Shown: positions 36,592 through 46,169, counted from the stretch's first letter. The stretch is 64,000 bases of DNA from Chloroflexota bacterium (GCA_016210565.1 JACQUA010000286.1:1-64000); one strand, 5' to 3'. A program made the numbers and translations. The notes: generated by a model from the sequence alone, not told the origin.

Positions 36592-38223
36592 CTAGCGCAA
36601 TTTGCTCCTGATGTCAGCTTCCAGTGCCTTCTTGTCCACTTTCTGTCCCGCAGCTACCATCGGCAATTTGTCGATCACCTCCAGCCGCTCGGGTAACTTG
36701 TAGGTCGCGACATCCTTCTCCCTCAAGAACATAATCATATCATCAAAGGCGAAGTTCTCGCCACTCCTGGGCACCACGTAGGCGCAGGCCTTCTCTCCCA
36801 TGACCGCGTCGGGCATCTTGACTACCGCGGCTTCGAGCACCTTCGGGTGGGTAACCAGCAGTTGCTCGATCTCTGCCGGATAAATATTCTGGCCGCCCCG
36901 GATGATGATGTCTTTCTTCCGGCCGGTGATGACCAGGTTTCCTTTTTCGTCAAAGCGCCCGAGGTCGCCCATGTGGAACCAGCCGTCTTTCGACCACGCG
37001 GCCCAGGTGCTCTCCGGGTCGAGGTAGTATCCTCCCACCCCTCCGGGTCCCCTGACCACGATTTCGCCCACCTCGCCGCGGGGCAGGTCAACATCATTAT
37101 CGTCAGCAATCTTTATCTCGGCGCCGGCGTACGGTTTGCCAACGGTACGAAGCCGCTCTTCCAGGGGCTGGTCGATCCGGTGCTCGGCGCCTGTGGAGGC
37201 GTCGATGGAGCTATACGCCTGGGTGATGCGTCCCATTCTGCGTTCCACCTCGCCCCCCAGTTCATACGGCAGCGCGGCGCCCATGCACCAGATACACTTC
37301 AGAGACCGCAGGTCATATCTGGAGAAGCCGGGATAGTCCAGCATCTTCGCCAGTTGCGCCGGCACCGCGGGCAGGAAGGTTACCCTTTCCTTCTGGATGA
37401 GCTCCAGAGCCTTCTCCGGTTCGAACCGTTCCAGGAGCACCACCTTTGCCGCCGTCAGGGCAGCGCCGAAATAGATGGGGCCGTTGGGGCCGCCCTGGGC
37501 TGGACCGATGCAGCCGTAGATATCGTCGCCGGTCAGCCCGTAGTCCATGGCCCGGTACTTTTCGCGGCACATGGTGGAACAAATCGGGTATTCAATAAAT
37601 TTGGGGAAGCCGGTGGTGCCGCTGGTAGACAGGACGAGGGAGAACTCGTGAGCCTGGCACCGGGTGGTCTTCAGGTAGTCCGGCGGGTACTTGTCTTCTA
37701 CCGGCCGGCGGGCCATCTCCTCCAGGGAAACCGCCTCCGCGGGAACATCCTCGCCGGCTACGAATATTTCTTTCAGCCAGGGCTTCTCCGTCCGCAATTG
37801 GACGGCCATCTGGAAATGGTCGAAGCCGCGGAAGGTGAGGGGAATGACTATTCCCACCGGGCGGACGCGGTCAATGGTCTCGGCCATCTCTTTGTGGCGG
37901 TAGGTGTGCAGCAGGGGAAGGCAGAGGATGCCGGCTTTTTCGCAGGCGATGCGCAACATGACCGCTTCGGCGCAGTTCGGCAACTGGACAAGGATCAGTT
38001 CGTCCTTCTTGATGCCCAGCTCCAGCAGTCCGAGGGCTATGCGGTCCGTCCAGAGGTTCGCTTCCGCCCAGGTGAGCCTGCGTCGCGAGTCGACCAGGGC
38101 CTCTTTGCCCGGATACAGCCGGGCGTTCCGGTCCCATGCCCCGGCGAAGGTCTCGTCAGACCAGTAGCCCAGCTTCTTGTAATGGGCGATCATTTCAGGG
38201 GTGTATCTGGTTGCCTTAGCCAT
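36592..38223 (-). CDS. AMP-forming acid-CoA ligase, aromatic/cyclic acid type
   Basis: 543 residues of the ANL superfamily. It has the P-loop STSGTTGFPKF, the A5-type motif AYSSIDASTGAE, A7 WFHMGDLGRFDEKGNLVITG, A8 GRKKDIIIRGGQNIYPAEIE and the C-terminal lysine region AAGQKVDKKAL. It activates a carboxylic acid as an acyl-adenylate and thioesterifies it with CoA. The closest style is the dihydroxybenzoate/cyclohexanecarboxylate ligase group. It lies 91 bases downstream of a UbiD-family decarboxylase on the same strand, which suggests aromatic acid metabolism. ATG 38223 is preferred over the TTG four codons upstream; the gene has no clear Shine-Dalgarno. Confidence 0.88.
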   Translation of the reverse strand: MAKATRYTPEMIAHYKKLGYWSDETFAGAWDRNARLYPGKEALVDSRRRLTWAEANLWTDRIALGLLELGIKKDELILVQLPNCAEAVMLRIACEKAGILCLPLLHTYRHKEMAETIDRVRPVGIVIPLTFRGFDHFQMAVQLRTEKPWLKEIFVAGEDVPAEAVSLEEMARRPVEDKYPPDYLKTTRCQAHEFSLVLSTSGTTGFPKFIEYPICSTMCREKYRAMDYGLTGDDIYGCIGPAQGGPNGPIYFGAALTAAKVVLLERFEPEKALELIQKERVTFLPAVPAQLAKMLDYPGFSRYDLRSLKCIWCMGAALPYELGGEVERRMGRITQAYSSIDASTGAEHRIDQPLEERLRTVGKPYAGAEIKIADDNDVDLPRGEVGEIVVRGPGGVGGYYLDPESTWAAWSKDGWFHMGDLGRFDEKGNLVITGRKKDIIIRGGQNIYPAEIEQLLVTHPKVLEAAVVKMPDAVMGEKACAYVVPRSGENFAFDDMIMFLREKDVATYKLPERLEVIDKLPMVAAGQKVDKKALEADIRSKLR

Positions 38224-38314
38224 AAAGAAAATCAAATATCAAAGACCAAAATGCAAAATGACCGTAGGGGCGAACCGGTGTGTTCGCCCGGTCACGGGCC
38301 CCCAGGGCGGCAAG

Positions 38315-39832
38315 TTATCCGCCGCGCCGCGCCCAGACTTTGGCGAAATCGCTTTGTGTATTCCTGACAGAGGTGAGCTGGGCCGGTGTAAACCACTTCT
38401 TCAGGTCCACCTTGTCCACGGGGTATTTGGCGCGCTGGAAATCGGCCTCCGACCCGTACGGAATCGTGGCGTCCAGGCCCAGGCCGCCCATGTAGGTGCT
38501 GCCGGCGACCTCTTTGCCTGTCAGTCCGACCCTTTCGATGGGCAGCATCGGGGAACCCCTCCCGCCCACGCTGCCCCTCATGATTCCCTTTTCCGGGTTG
38601 ACCCTGGTGGTGATGGCCCAGAGCACGTCGTCGGCGCTGTAGATATCAATGTCCTCGTCAACCACCACCACCAGGTACAGGCCCTGAGTGGCGCCGAAGG
38701 CGGCGGTGATCAGGTTGCGCTGGTAGGACTCATCCCCCGGACGCCTCTTCTTGACCTGGAAGACCACGCCGGCCCGGGGGGTGATAGCGTGAAGAATGTT
38801 CACATCCACCACGAAGCCGGGGATGAGGCGGTTGGCCATTTCATAGAAGCAGGCTTCGCGCCAGATGGCGCAAAGGTCGTCGCCCTCGAAGGAGTGCGCC
38901 AGGGGGGTGAAGAAGATGGGCCGATCCTTGCGGTGGGTGATGGCCGTGGCCTGGAACTTGAAGCCCTTGATGGCGCGGCCCATATATCCCGGCCACTCCG
39001 GGAAAAAGGGGGCCACGGCATATTTGTCCAGCTTCTCGGCCTCGTCCGTCTCCCAGACCCGCTGGGCGGTATCGAAATAGCCCTCGATCACCCATTCTGC
39101 CTCGGCGATGGAATAGGCGTCCACGGTCTTCGCCCTGACGATGTCCACCGGGAATCCCTGGAGACCGCCGGCGATGGCCGCTTTGTCCGTGCCTTTCGGA
39201 ATGATCAGGGGCATCACCGTGCCGCCGGCGATGACCATTACCGCCGGGGGAGTGCCGATGTTGATGGTGGCGGGGACTTTCTGGCCGCGGTGCTCCATGA
39301 GCGTCTCGCCCAGGTGGGTGCCGTAGAAGGCGTGGACGCCGGACCAGTTCTTCCCCCGGAAGCTCATCCGGTTGAAAGAGAGATGGGTGCCGCCGAAGAA
39401 GTAGTCCGGGCCGATGAACGTGTTGCCCCCGCCCAGCATCCTCCCCCCGTCGTACTCGGTGTGTTTGATCAGGGGCATCGTCGCCGGGACGTCGATGTTC
39501 TCCGTGATGACGGCTTCCTGGCAGGGGGCATGTTCCACCACCCGGGGTGGAATGGGTTTCTTCATCCCCTGCAGAATCTTGAACTTAATATCTCTGTACT
39601 GCCCGGCGCCGAAGAGTCTGGCCACCCTTTCCCGCCGGGCGAAGATGTTGGCGATGTCCCGCACCCCGGGATAGCCCTCAATGTTGTTGAACAGAAGGGC
39701 CGGGCCGTTTTCCAGGGCCATCTGGATGCCGGAGATGTCGTAGATGGGGCTTACCGGTCTTTCGACTTCCAGAATCTCGTTATTTTCCCGGAGAAAGCCA
39801 ACGGCATTTCTGAGGCTGATAAGGTGTTTCAA
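38315..39832 (-). CDS. UbiD-family prenylated-FMN decarboxylase/carboxylase
   Basis: About 505 residues from TTG 39832. GGAGGT lies 5 bases before that codon, and the protein then begins LKHLISLRNAVGFLRENNE, the normal UbiD N-terminus. The track adds 39 residues of spacer. Family motifs include PALLFNNIEGYPG, INIGTPPAVMVIAG and a GSTYMGGLGLDATIP C-terminal segment. UbiD enzymes use prenylated FMN, made by UbiX, for reversible (de)carboxylation of aromatic or alpha,beta-unsaturated acids. No ubiX lies in the window. The CoA ligase gene follows 91 bases downstream; the pair suggests aromatic acid activation or carboxylation. Confidence 0.9.
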   Translation of the reverse strand: MKHLISLRNAVGFLRENNEILEVERPVSPIYDISGIQMALENGPALLFNNIEGYPGVRDIANIFARRERVARLFGAGQYRDIKFKILQGMKKPIPPRVVEHAPCQEAVITENIDVPATMPLIKHTEYDGGRMLGGGNTFIGPDYFFGGTHLSFNRMSFRGKNWSGVHAFYGTHLGETLMEHRGQKVPATINIGTPPAVMVIAGGTVMPLIIPKGTDKAAIAGGLQGFPVDIVRAKTVDAYSIAEAEWVIEGYFDTAQRVWETDEAEKLDKYAVAPFFPEWPGYMGRAIKGFKFQATAITHRKDRPIFFTPLAHSFEGDDLCAIWREACFYEMANRLIPGFVVDVNILHAITPRAGVVFQVKKRRPGDESYQRNLITAAFGATQGLYLVVVVDEDIDIYSADDVLWAITTRVNPEKGIMRGSVGGRGSPMLPIERVGLTGKEVAGSTYMGGLGLDATIPYGSEADFQRAKYPVDKVDLKKWFTPAQLTSVRNTQSDFAKVWARRGG

Positions 39833-40021
39833 TCGGTACCTCCAGAACTGGTGCAACGGTTTCGACAGTTGCCGCAATGCGGCAAATTGCGCGAGGGCGC
39901 CGGGGGGGCGCTGCGAAGAATCATAATTCCCGTCCCCTTCGTTTGTCAATTCCAGGTGTTGTTGGCGCCAGGGAGCGGCGAAAGTCTTTTGTAAGGGGTT
40001 TGTAGGGAATGTGATAGGTGT

Positions 40022-40029
40022 GATACAAT
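40022..40029 (+). promoter_or_regulatory. Possible extended -10 promoter upstream of iorA
   Basis: TGATACAAT matches an extended -10 (TGn-TACAAT) 53 bases before the iorA ATG. No good -35 is visible, which extended -10 promoters can lack. Confidence 0.3.
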
Positions 40030-40081
40030 TTCGCAGTTACCGGTCCTCATACTTTCGGCGTACTTACCACATCACATCTTC

Positions 40082-41938
40082 ATGGCAAAGCTACTGTCGG
40101 GAAACGAGGCGCTGGCCCTGGGCGCTTACCGCGCCGGGGTCAAGGTAGCTGCCGCCTACCCTGGCACCCCATCCAGCGAGATACTGGAAACCCTGGCGAA
40201 ATTCAAAGATATCTACGCCGAATGGTCCGTCAACGAAAAGGTGGCCATGGAGGTAGCGATGGGGGCCTGCTACGCTGGGGCCCGGGCCCTGGTTTCCATG
40301 AAGCAGGTGGGGCTTAACGTAGCCAGCGACCCGTTCATGGCGGTGTCCACCACCGGCGTCAATGCGGGTCTCGTGGTCATCAGCGCCGACGATCCCGGCA
40401 TCCACAGCTCCCAGGACGAGCAGGACAACCGCCACTACGCCCCTTTTGCCAAAGTGCCCATGCTGGAACCCAGCGACAGCCAGGAAGCCTGCGAGTTCAT
40501 GGCCCTGGCTTACGATATGAGCGAGCGGTTTGACACGCCGGTGCTGGTGCGCACGACCACGCGGGTGTCTCATTCCAAGTCGGTGGTCCGGGCAATCCCC
40601 CTTGATCCCCCTTTTGCAAAGGGGGAGAGGTTGGAAATCCCCCTTAATCCCCCTTTGCGAAAGGGGGAAAGAGGGTTCAGGCGCGACCTGGCGAAGTACG
40701 TCATGCTGCCCACCAGCGCCAGGATGAGGCGACCTCTCATCGAAGAGCGCCTGGTCAATCTGGCCGGATTCGCCGAGACCGTCCCGGTCAACCAGGTCTT
40801 CTCGGGTGACCCCAGCCTGGGGATCGTTACCAGCGGCATCGCCTACCAGTACGCCCGCGAAGTCTTCCCGAAGGCTTCCTTTCTCAAGCTGGGCATGACC
40901 TATCCCCTGCCGCGGCGCCTGATTGCGGATTTCGCCGCCACGGTAGACCGGCTGCTGGTCATCGAGGAGCTGGACCCTTTCCTGGAACAGGCCATTCTGG
41001 CTATGGGGATCAGGGTCGCCGGCAAGGAGTTCGTTCCCCGGACGGGGGAGTTGAACCCCGGCATCATCGAGGAGGCCGCTCACAAAGCCGGTCTCCTCAA
41101 GCGGCCGAGGCGCAAGACTGAACCGGCGCTGGTCCTGCCCAAGAGGCCGCCGCTTCTCTGCGCCGGTTGTCCTCACGCCGCGACGTTCTTTGTTCTCAGC
41201 ACCTTGGGACAGCGCGCCCGGCTGCCCGGTTCGAAAAGCGATGTACCAGGAGAGTCCGGGCTGGTCATCACCGGGGATATCGGTTGCTATACCCTGGGCG
41301 CTTATCCGCCCTACGATGCCATGGATACCTGCGGCTGCATGGGCGCCAGCATCGGGGCCGCGATGGGGATGGAGAAGGCAGGCATAAAGAGGAAGAGTAA
41401 GGTAGTGGCCGTTATCGGCGATTCCACCTTCATGCACTCCGGGATAACGCCCCTGGTCAACGCGGTCTACAACCAGGGCAAGATAACCGTGATTATCCTG
41501 GACAACAGCACCACGGCCATGACCGGTCACCAGCCCCATCCCGGCACCGGCGTCTCGGCGCAGGGACAGCCCACTCAGGCCGTCTATCTGGAAAGCCTCA
41601 TCCGGGGAATGGGAGTAAGCGAACTGAAGGTGGTGAATGCTTTTGATATCAGGGAAATCAGGAGCGCCATCAGGAACGCTGTGAATAGCGACCAGCTTTC
41701 GGTGGTCATTGCCCGAGGCGCCTGCTCGGTGCGACTGCCCGGCGGGGTCAATCCCAGGGCTGTAGACGATAACAAGTGCGACCAGTGCGGCGTCTGTATT
41801 CTCATCGGCTGCCCCGCCATCCGTACCGAAAGCGGAGAGGCATTGATCGAAGGGTCTCTTTGCGTCGGCGACCCCTGCGGCCTGTGCGAGAGCATTTGCC
41901 CGAAGAAGGCGATAGGGAAAGTAGCGAGTAGTGAGTAG
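40082..41938 (+). CDS. iorA: Indolepyruvate ferredoxin oxidoreductase, alpha subunit
   Basis: 618 residues. It has the 2-oxoacid oxidoreductase layout: an N-terminal pyrimidine-binding domain (LLSGNEALALGAYRAGVKVA, AAYPGTPSSEI), a central domain, a TPP-binding domain (GDIGCYTLGAYPPYDAMDTC, VVAVIGDSTFMHSG, ILDNSTTAMTGHQPHPGTG) and a C-terminal ferredoxin domain (CDQCGVCILIGCP, CGLCESICP). With IorB it oxidises arylpyruvates such as indolepyruvate to aryl-acetyl-CoA with ferredoxin. Residues about 178-205 (IPLDPPFAKGERLEIPLN) come from an intergenic repeat inserted in a linker that normally joins RVSHS to KYVMLP. The last residues (VASSE) derive from a GTAGCGAGTAGTGAG repeat. iorB follows at 171 bases. 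Confidence 0.93.
   Translation: MAKLLSGNEALALGAYRAGVKVAAAYPGTPSSEILETLAKFKDIYAEWSVNEKVAMEVAMGACYAGARALVSMKQVGLNVASDPFMAVSTTGVNAGLVVISADDPGIHSSQDEQDNRHYAPFAKVPMLEPSDSQEACEFMALAYDMSERFDTPVLVRTTTRVSHSKSVVRAIPLDPPFAKGERLEIPLNPPLRKGERGFRRDLAKYVMLPTSARMRRPLIEERLVNLAGFAETVPVNQVFSGDPSLGIVTSGIAYQYAREVFPKASFLKLGMTYPLPRRLIADFAATVDRLLVIEELDPFLEQAILAMGIRVAGKEFVPRTGELNPGIIEEAAHKAGLLKRPRRKTEPALVLPKRPPLLCAGCPHAATFFVLSTLGQRARLPGSKSDVPGESGLVITGDIGCYTLGAYPPYDAMDTCGCMGASIGAAMGMEKAGIKRKSKVVAVIGDSTFMHSGITPLVNAVYNQGKITVIILDNSTTAMTGHQPHPGTGVSAQGQPTQAVYLESLIRGMGVSELKVVNAFDIREIRSAIRNAVNSDQLSVVIARGACSVRLPGGVNPRAVDDNKCDQCGVCILIGCPAIRTESGEALIEGSLCVGDPCGLCESICPKKAIGKVASSE
40594..40675. repeat. Tandem CCCCCTTTTGCAAAGGGGG palindromes inside iorA
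   Basis: Two consecutive palindromes (AATCCCCCTTGATCCCCC...AAAGGGGGAGAGG and AATCCCCCTTAATCCCCC...AAAGGGGGAAAGA) sit in frame inside iorA. They keep the frame open and add roughly 26 residues. This is the same family as the insert at 7143-7215. Confidence 0.8.
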
Positions 41939-42109
41939 CGAGTAGTGAGTAGTGAGTAGCGGCACGGCGCCCCGTGCCCTGCGGGGAACCGAAAACCACG
42001 AATCAACACGAATTGACACGAGTGTGTCCGGTCCTTTCAATTCGTGTCCATTAGCGTTCATTGGTCGTTCAATGTTTCCCTTCCCACCGCCTGCACGACT
42101 TGATAGTTA

Positions 42110-42709
42110 GTGAACTTGCTTGTGAAAAAGATAAACATCCTTATCGCCGGGGTGGGGGGGCAGGGGATTGTCCTGTGCAGCGACATCCTGGGCGACGCGG
42201 CCATCGCAGCGGGCTATGATGTCAAGAAGACCGATACCCTGGGCATGGCCCAGCGCGGGGGCAGCGTGGTCAGCCACGTCAGGATCGCCGAAAAGGTGTG
42301 GTCCCCTTTGATCCCCGAGGGCGAGGTTGACCTGCTGCTGGCCTTCGAAAAACTGGAGGCGGCTTCCTGGGTGCACTACCTGCGGAGGCAGGCAAAGGTG
42401 ATCGTCAACGACTATGCCCTGCCGCCGCTTTCGGTAAGCCTGGGCACGGCCACGTATCCGTCTGACCTTGAGATACAGGCTGTGCTGAAACAGCGGACAG
42501 ACAGGGTCTTCTTCCTCGAAGGCAGCCGGCGCTCCCGGGAGCTGGGCGACGCGCGGGTCATCGGGTCGTTCATGCTGGGCTGCGCCTCCGGCTATTTGCC
42601 CCTGAAGACGGCCGTCTTGAGGGAGGTCATCGCCGGGAAGGTCCCGGAGAAGTCCCGGGAGTTGAACCTCAAGGCGTTTGATGAGGGGAGAAAGGTGACA
42701 AAGAGTTGA
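42110..42709 (+). CDS. iorB: Indolepyruvate ferredoxin oxidoreductase, beta subunit
   Basis: 199 residues. The gamma-type domain of 2-oxoacid:acceptor oxidoreductases is plain from INILIAGVGGQGIVLCSDIL and TDTLGMAQRGGSVVSHVRI. It pairs with iorA directly upstream. GTG 42110 is used; GTG 42122, just before KKINILIAG, is an equally good start. It ends in TGA, showing that TGA is a normal stop in this genome. The 171-base gap to iorA contains AGTAGTGAG-type words. Confidence 0.93.
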   Translation: MNLLVKKINILIAGVGGQGIVLCSDILGDAAIAAGYDVKKTDTLGMAQRGGSVVSHVRIAEKVWSPLIPEGEVDLLLAFEKLEAASWVHYLRRQAKVIVNDYALPPLSVSLGTATYPSDLEIQAVLKQRTDRVFFLEGSRRSRELGDARVIGSFMLGCASGYLPLKTAVLREVIAGKVPEKSRELNLKAFDEGRKVTKS

Positions 42710-42716
42710 GACCTGT

Positions 42717-42893
42717 GTAGGGTGGGTTAAGCGCAGCAGGGGAGTTGCTGGGGTTGGGGTGGCTGCGCGAACCCACCATTTGAAACAACCAATGACGAAA
42801 TCCGAATGAATAATCCAGAACCAATGAAGAATCGAGGTGGGTTCGCGCAGCCGCCTCCGCATTCTACATCCGCCACTGTGCTTAACCCACCCT
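42717..42893. repeat. Paired GTAGGGTGGGTTAA palindromic element (177 bp)
   Basis: GTAGGGTGGGTTAAGCGCAG ... GCGCGAACCCACCATTTG and GAGGTGGGTTCGCGCAGCC ... GTGCTTAACCCACCCTG are inverted halves around GAATGACG-type words. An ACAGGC palindrome follows at about 42905-42930. Confidence 0.75.
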
Positions 42894-42955
42894 GCTGTGC
42901 TCACACGCGGGACGCCTGTACCGGTTGACAGGCATCTTGTTAAGGTGGTAATCTA

Positions 42956-44890
42956 ATGGCCGTTGCCCAACTGGAACAGGGAGAGGCTATAACGGTGCTG
43001 GCCAGAAATACCATCCCCCAGATCATCCGGGCCAACCGGGAGAAATGGGGCTCCCGGACTGCCATGTGCATGAAGCGCTTCGGCATCTGGCAGAGATATA
43101 GCTGGGAAGATTACTACCAGAACGTCAAGCATCTGTCCCTCGGACTGATCGGTCTGGGGCTGAAAGCAGGGGATGTGGTGGCCATTATCGGGGACAACGA
43201 GCCGGAATGGTTCTGGGGGGAATTCGCCGTTCAGGCGGCGGGCGGCATCGCCACCGGCGCTTTTGTCGATTCTGTCCCTTCGGAGGTCAAGTACATCGCC
43301 ACTCATTCCGGGGCCAGGTTCGCCATTGTCAACGACCAGGAGCAGAGCGATAAGTTCCTCGCCGTCAAAGATGAATTGCCCGGCCTGCAAAAGATCATCT
43401 ACTGGGACCCCAAGGGTCTGCGGAACTACGATGACCCCCTCCTCATCAGCTTCGACAGGGTGATCGCCGCCGGCAAAGAATACGCCGCCGGCCACCCGGG
43501 CCTTTTTGAAAGGAACGTCGAGGCCGGCAAAGTCGACGATATCGCCTTCATCTACTATACGTCGGGGACCACCGGTCTCCCCAAGGGCGCGGTGCTGACC
43601 CACCGGGCGCTGATAACTACGGCCCAGGGGTTCGTCAGCCGTTATCCCCTCAACGAAAACGACGACCTGATTTCCAATTTCCCCGCGGCCTGGGTCGGGG
43701 ACAGCTATTTCGCCACCATCCCGCATCTCCTCACCGGGGCCAAGCTGAATTTCCCAGAGGAGCCGGAGACCATAGCCGAAGACACCCGGGAGATCGGCCC
43801 CAATTTCGTTATCTACGGCCCGCGGCAGTGGGAAAGCCTGGTCAGCCAGATCCAGGTCAAGATGATCGATGCCGGTTGGTTGAAAAGGCTGGCGTACAAT
43901 CTGTTCATGCCGGTCGGCCATAAAATGGCGGAGTACAGCTTTGAGGGGAAAAGACCGGACCCCTTCTGGCGCATCATTCATGGCGTGGCCTACCTGGTGC
44001 TTTTCCGGCCTCTCAAAGACCAGCTCGGGCTGAGCAAGGTGCGTTTCGCCGTTACCGGCAGCTCGGTGCTCAGCCTGGATACCTTCAAGTTCATCCACGC
44101 CATCGGCATCGAGCTGAGACAGAACTATGCCAGCACCGAAGCCGGGTTCATCTCCTCGCACAGCAAGGGTGAAATCCATTTTGAGAGCGTGGGGCGGCCG
44201 GCCCTGGGCGCCGAAATAAGAATCACCGCCGAAGGCGAGCTCCTGGTCCGGAGCGCCTGCATGTTCACCGGCTACTACCGCGATCCCCAGAAGACGGCCG
44301 CCTCGCTCACCGGCGGCTGGTACCGGACCGGCGACGCTGTCAATGTCGATGCCAGCGGCCATCTGATCTTCATGGACCGCCTGGAACACATGGAGGAACT
44401 GAGTTCGGGGGTCAAGTACGCTCCCCAGTACATCGAGGGACGGCTCAGGTTCAGCCCCTATATCAAGGACGCCATGGTGGTCGGCGGCAAGGACCGGCCG
44501 TTTGTTACCGCCATCGTAAACATAGACTTCACCACCGTGAGCAAGTGGGCGGAGCGCAACCATATCGCCTATACCACCTACGTGGACCTCTCCCAGAGAG
44601 AGGAGGTGGCGCGCCTGGTGGAGAAGGACATCGTCCGCGTTAATAGCTACCTGCCCGAGCCGGCCCGTGTAAGGAGGTTTGTGCTCCTGCAGAAGGAATT
44701 CGACCCCGACGAGGCGGAGCTTACCCGGACGCGCAAGATCCGGCGCGGATTCATGCAGGAGCGGTACCGGGAACTGATCACCGCCATGTACGAAGGCAAG
44801 AACGAAGTCCAGGTCGATACTTCGGTGACCTACCGCGACGGCCGCAAGGGGACCATGACGACGAGCATAAAGATAAGGACCGTGAAGTAA
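42956..44890 (+). CDS. Long-chain acyl-CoA synthetase (AMP-forming)
   Basis: 644 residues of the long-chain FadD15/ACSL-like branch. It has the P-loop YYTSGTTGLPKGAVLTH, a central QNYASTEAGF motif in place of the usual YGxTE, GWYRTGDAVNVDASGHLIFM, and the terminal lysine motif TRTRKIRRGF. It converts free fatty or related acids to acyl-CoA using ATP. Genes for branched-chain-type ABC permeases follow on the same strand after 395 bases, so it may activate an imported acid. ATG 42956 has AAGGTGG-type upstream sequence with good spacing. Confidence 0.92.
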   Translation: MAVAQLEQGEAITVLARNTIPQIIRANREKWGSRTAMCMKRFGIWQRYSWEDYYQNVKHLSLGLIGLGLKAGDVVAIIGDNEPEWFWGEFAVQAAGGIATGAFVDSVPSEVKYIATHSGARFAIVNDQEQSDKFLAVKDELPGLQKIIYWDPKGLRNYDDPLLISFDRVIAAGKEYAAGHPGLFERNVEAGKVDDIAFIYYTSGTTGLPKGAVLTHRALITTAQGFVSRYPLNENDDLISNFPAAWVGDSYFATIPHLLTGAKLNFPEEPETIAEDTREIGPNFVIYGPRQWESLVSQIQVKMIDAGWLKRLAYNLFMPVGHKMAEYSFEGKRPDPFWRIIHGVAYLVLFRPLKDQLGLSKVRFAVTGSSVLSLDTFKFIHAIGIELRQNYASTEAGFISSHSKGEIHFESVGRPALGAEIRITAEGELLVRSACMFTGYYRDPQKTAASLTGGWYRTGDAVNVDASGHLIFMDRLEHMEELSSGVKYAPQYIEGRLRFSPYIKDAMVVGGKDRPFVTAIVNIDFTTVSKWAERNHIAYTTYVDLSQREEVARLVEKDIVRVNSYLPEPARVRRFVLLQKEFDPDEAELTRTRKIRRGFMQERYRELITAMYEGKNEVQVDTSVTYRDGRKGTMTTSIKIRTVK

Positions 44891-45284
44891 GAAATTCCGA
44901 ATTCCAAAATCCAAGCTCCAAACAAATTCGAAAGAATCCAAGAATCAAAACCCAAGAGTCAAAATAACAAATGAAAATGCAAAATGGCTGTCGGCTGTCG
45001 GCCACCGGTTGTCTGAAGGCAGCCGCCAATGACCCTATCTGCGGGCAGCCGAACGCTGATTGCCGATGGCTGAACGCTGAGACGTTGCTCCGAAAATGTC
45101 ACCCTGAGCGCAGTCAAAGGGTCTTTCGTCCCCGCCAGTCCGAAAGATTCTTCGACTACGCTCGCTTCGCTCAGAATGACAGCGCACGCCATTTTCATCG
45201 TTCATTGTCCCGACTGGTCCCGAAGGCGGATTGTTATTGATTTGTCATTTTGCATTTTGATTTTTGATATTTGAATTTGTCCCC
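44891..45284. repeat. Repeat-filled gap with GTCACCCTGAGCG / CGCTCAGAATGAC inverted repeat
   Basis: CCAAAATCCAAGCTCCAAAC-type words are followed by an inverted repeat at about 45098-45181 (GTCACCCTGAGCGCAGTCAA against TTCGCTCAGAATGAC), then TTTTGATTTTTGATATTTG words. Related GTCATTCTGAGCG copies lie at 46185-46270 and 47465-47565. No gene is seen. Confidence 0.6.
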
Positions 45285-46169
45285 ATGACTCAATTCTTCC
45301 AACTGACAGCAACCGGTCTGACCGTAGGGATGGTCTACGGGCTGATTGCCCTGGGCTTTGCCCTTGTCTGGAAGTCCAGCGGGGTCGCCAACCTGGCCTT
45401 GGGCGAACTGGTGCTGATATGCTCCTGGTTCACCTACGGCATGATGGTCCAGGCCGGCCTGCCGCTCTGGCTGGCCCTGATCGCCGTCGTCATCTTCGCC
45501 CTGGCCCTGGGCTGGACCATCGAGAGGCTCGTCCTGAGACCGCTGATTGCCCAGCCGATACTGTCCCTGATCACCGCTTCCCTCGGCGTGGCCTATTTCT
45601 TAAGGGGACTGGTGACCTTTGTCTGGCCGTGGAGTGTGGACGCCCTGCCGCGCATGTTCCCGCCGGAACCCCTGAGAATTGGCGGGGTGGTGGTGTCCCA
45701 GGAACACCTCTGGGCGGCGGGCATCTCCCTTGTCCTGTTCGGGCTGCTGACGGCTTTCTTTCGCTACCACCGGATGGGACTGGCCATGCGGGCGACCGCC
45801 GAGGACCAGTTGGCGGCCCAGGCTTGCGGCATCCGGGTGTCTTCTATCTTCTCACTGTCCTGGATGTTCGCCAGCGTGGTGGCCGCCGCCGGCGGCGTAT
45901 TGATGTCCAGCATCGGAGGCATCACCTTCGGGCTGGTAGAAGCCGGCCTTAAGTCCTTCTCTGTCGTGATCCTCGGCGGCCTGGAGTCCTTTGGAGGCGC
46001 CCTGATTGCCGGCCCGATCATCGGGCTCGTCGAAAACCTCGGTGGGGGCTATCTGACGCCCTATGTCTGGGCCGGGCTCAAAGACATCGTTCCTTTTGTC
46101 GTAATCATTATCGTCCTGTTCATCAAACCCTATGGCATATTCGGAGAGCAAAGGATCGAGCGGATATGA
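45285..46169 (+). CDS. livH: Branched-chain amino acid-type ABC transporter permease, LivH family
   Basis: 294 residues from ATG 45285; the track's earlier TTG lies in word-like repeat text. About eight hydrophobic helices and the LivH hallmarks GLIALGFALVWKSSGVANLA, MRATAEDQLAAQACGI and a C-terminal ILGGLESFGGALIAGPIIGL are visible. It forms the membrane channel with LivM, encoded next. Family members carry Leu/Ile/Val, but also urea, amides and aromatic acids. The ATPase (LivG/F) and binding protein genes are not in the window. Confidence 0.9.
   Translation: MTQFFQLTATGLTVGMVYGLIALGFALVWKSSGVANLALGELVLICSWFTYGMMVQAGLPLWLALIAVVIFALALGWTIERLVLRPLIAQPILSLITASLGVAYFLRGLVTFVWPWSVDALPRMFPPEPLRIGGVVVSQEHLWAAGISLVLFGLLTAFFRYHRMGLAMRATAEDQLAAQACGIRVSSIFSLSWMFASVVAAAGGVLMSSIGGITFGLVEAGLKSFSVVILGGLESFGGALIAGPIIGLVENLGGGYLTPYVWAGLKDIVPFVVIIIVLFIKPYGIFGEQRIERI

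Noticed and set aside
40091-42061. 656-residue minus-strand ORF
   Set aside because: Shadow of iorA; no protein motifs, whereas the plus-strand frame has all IorA signatures.
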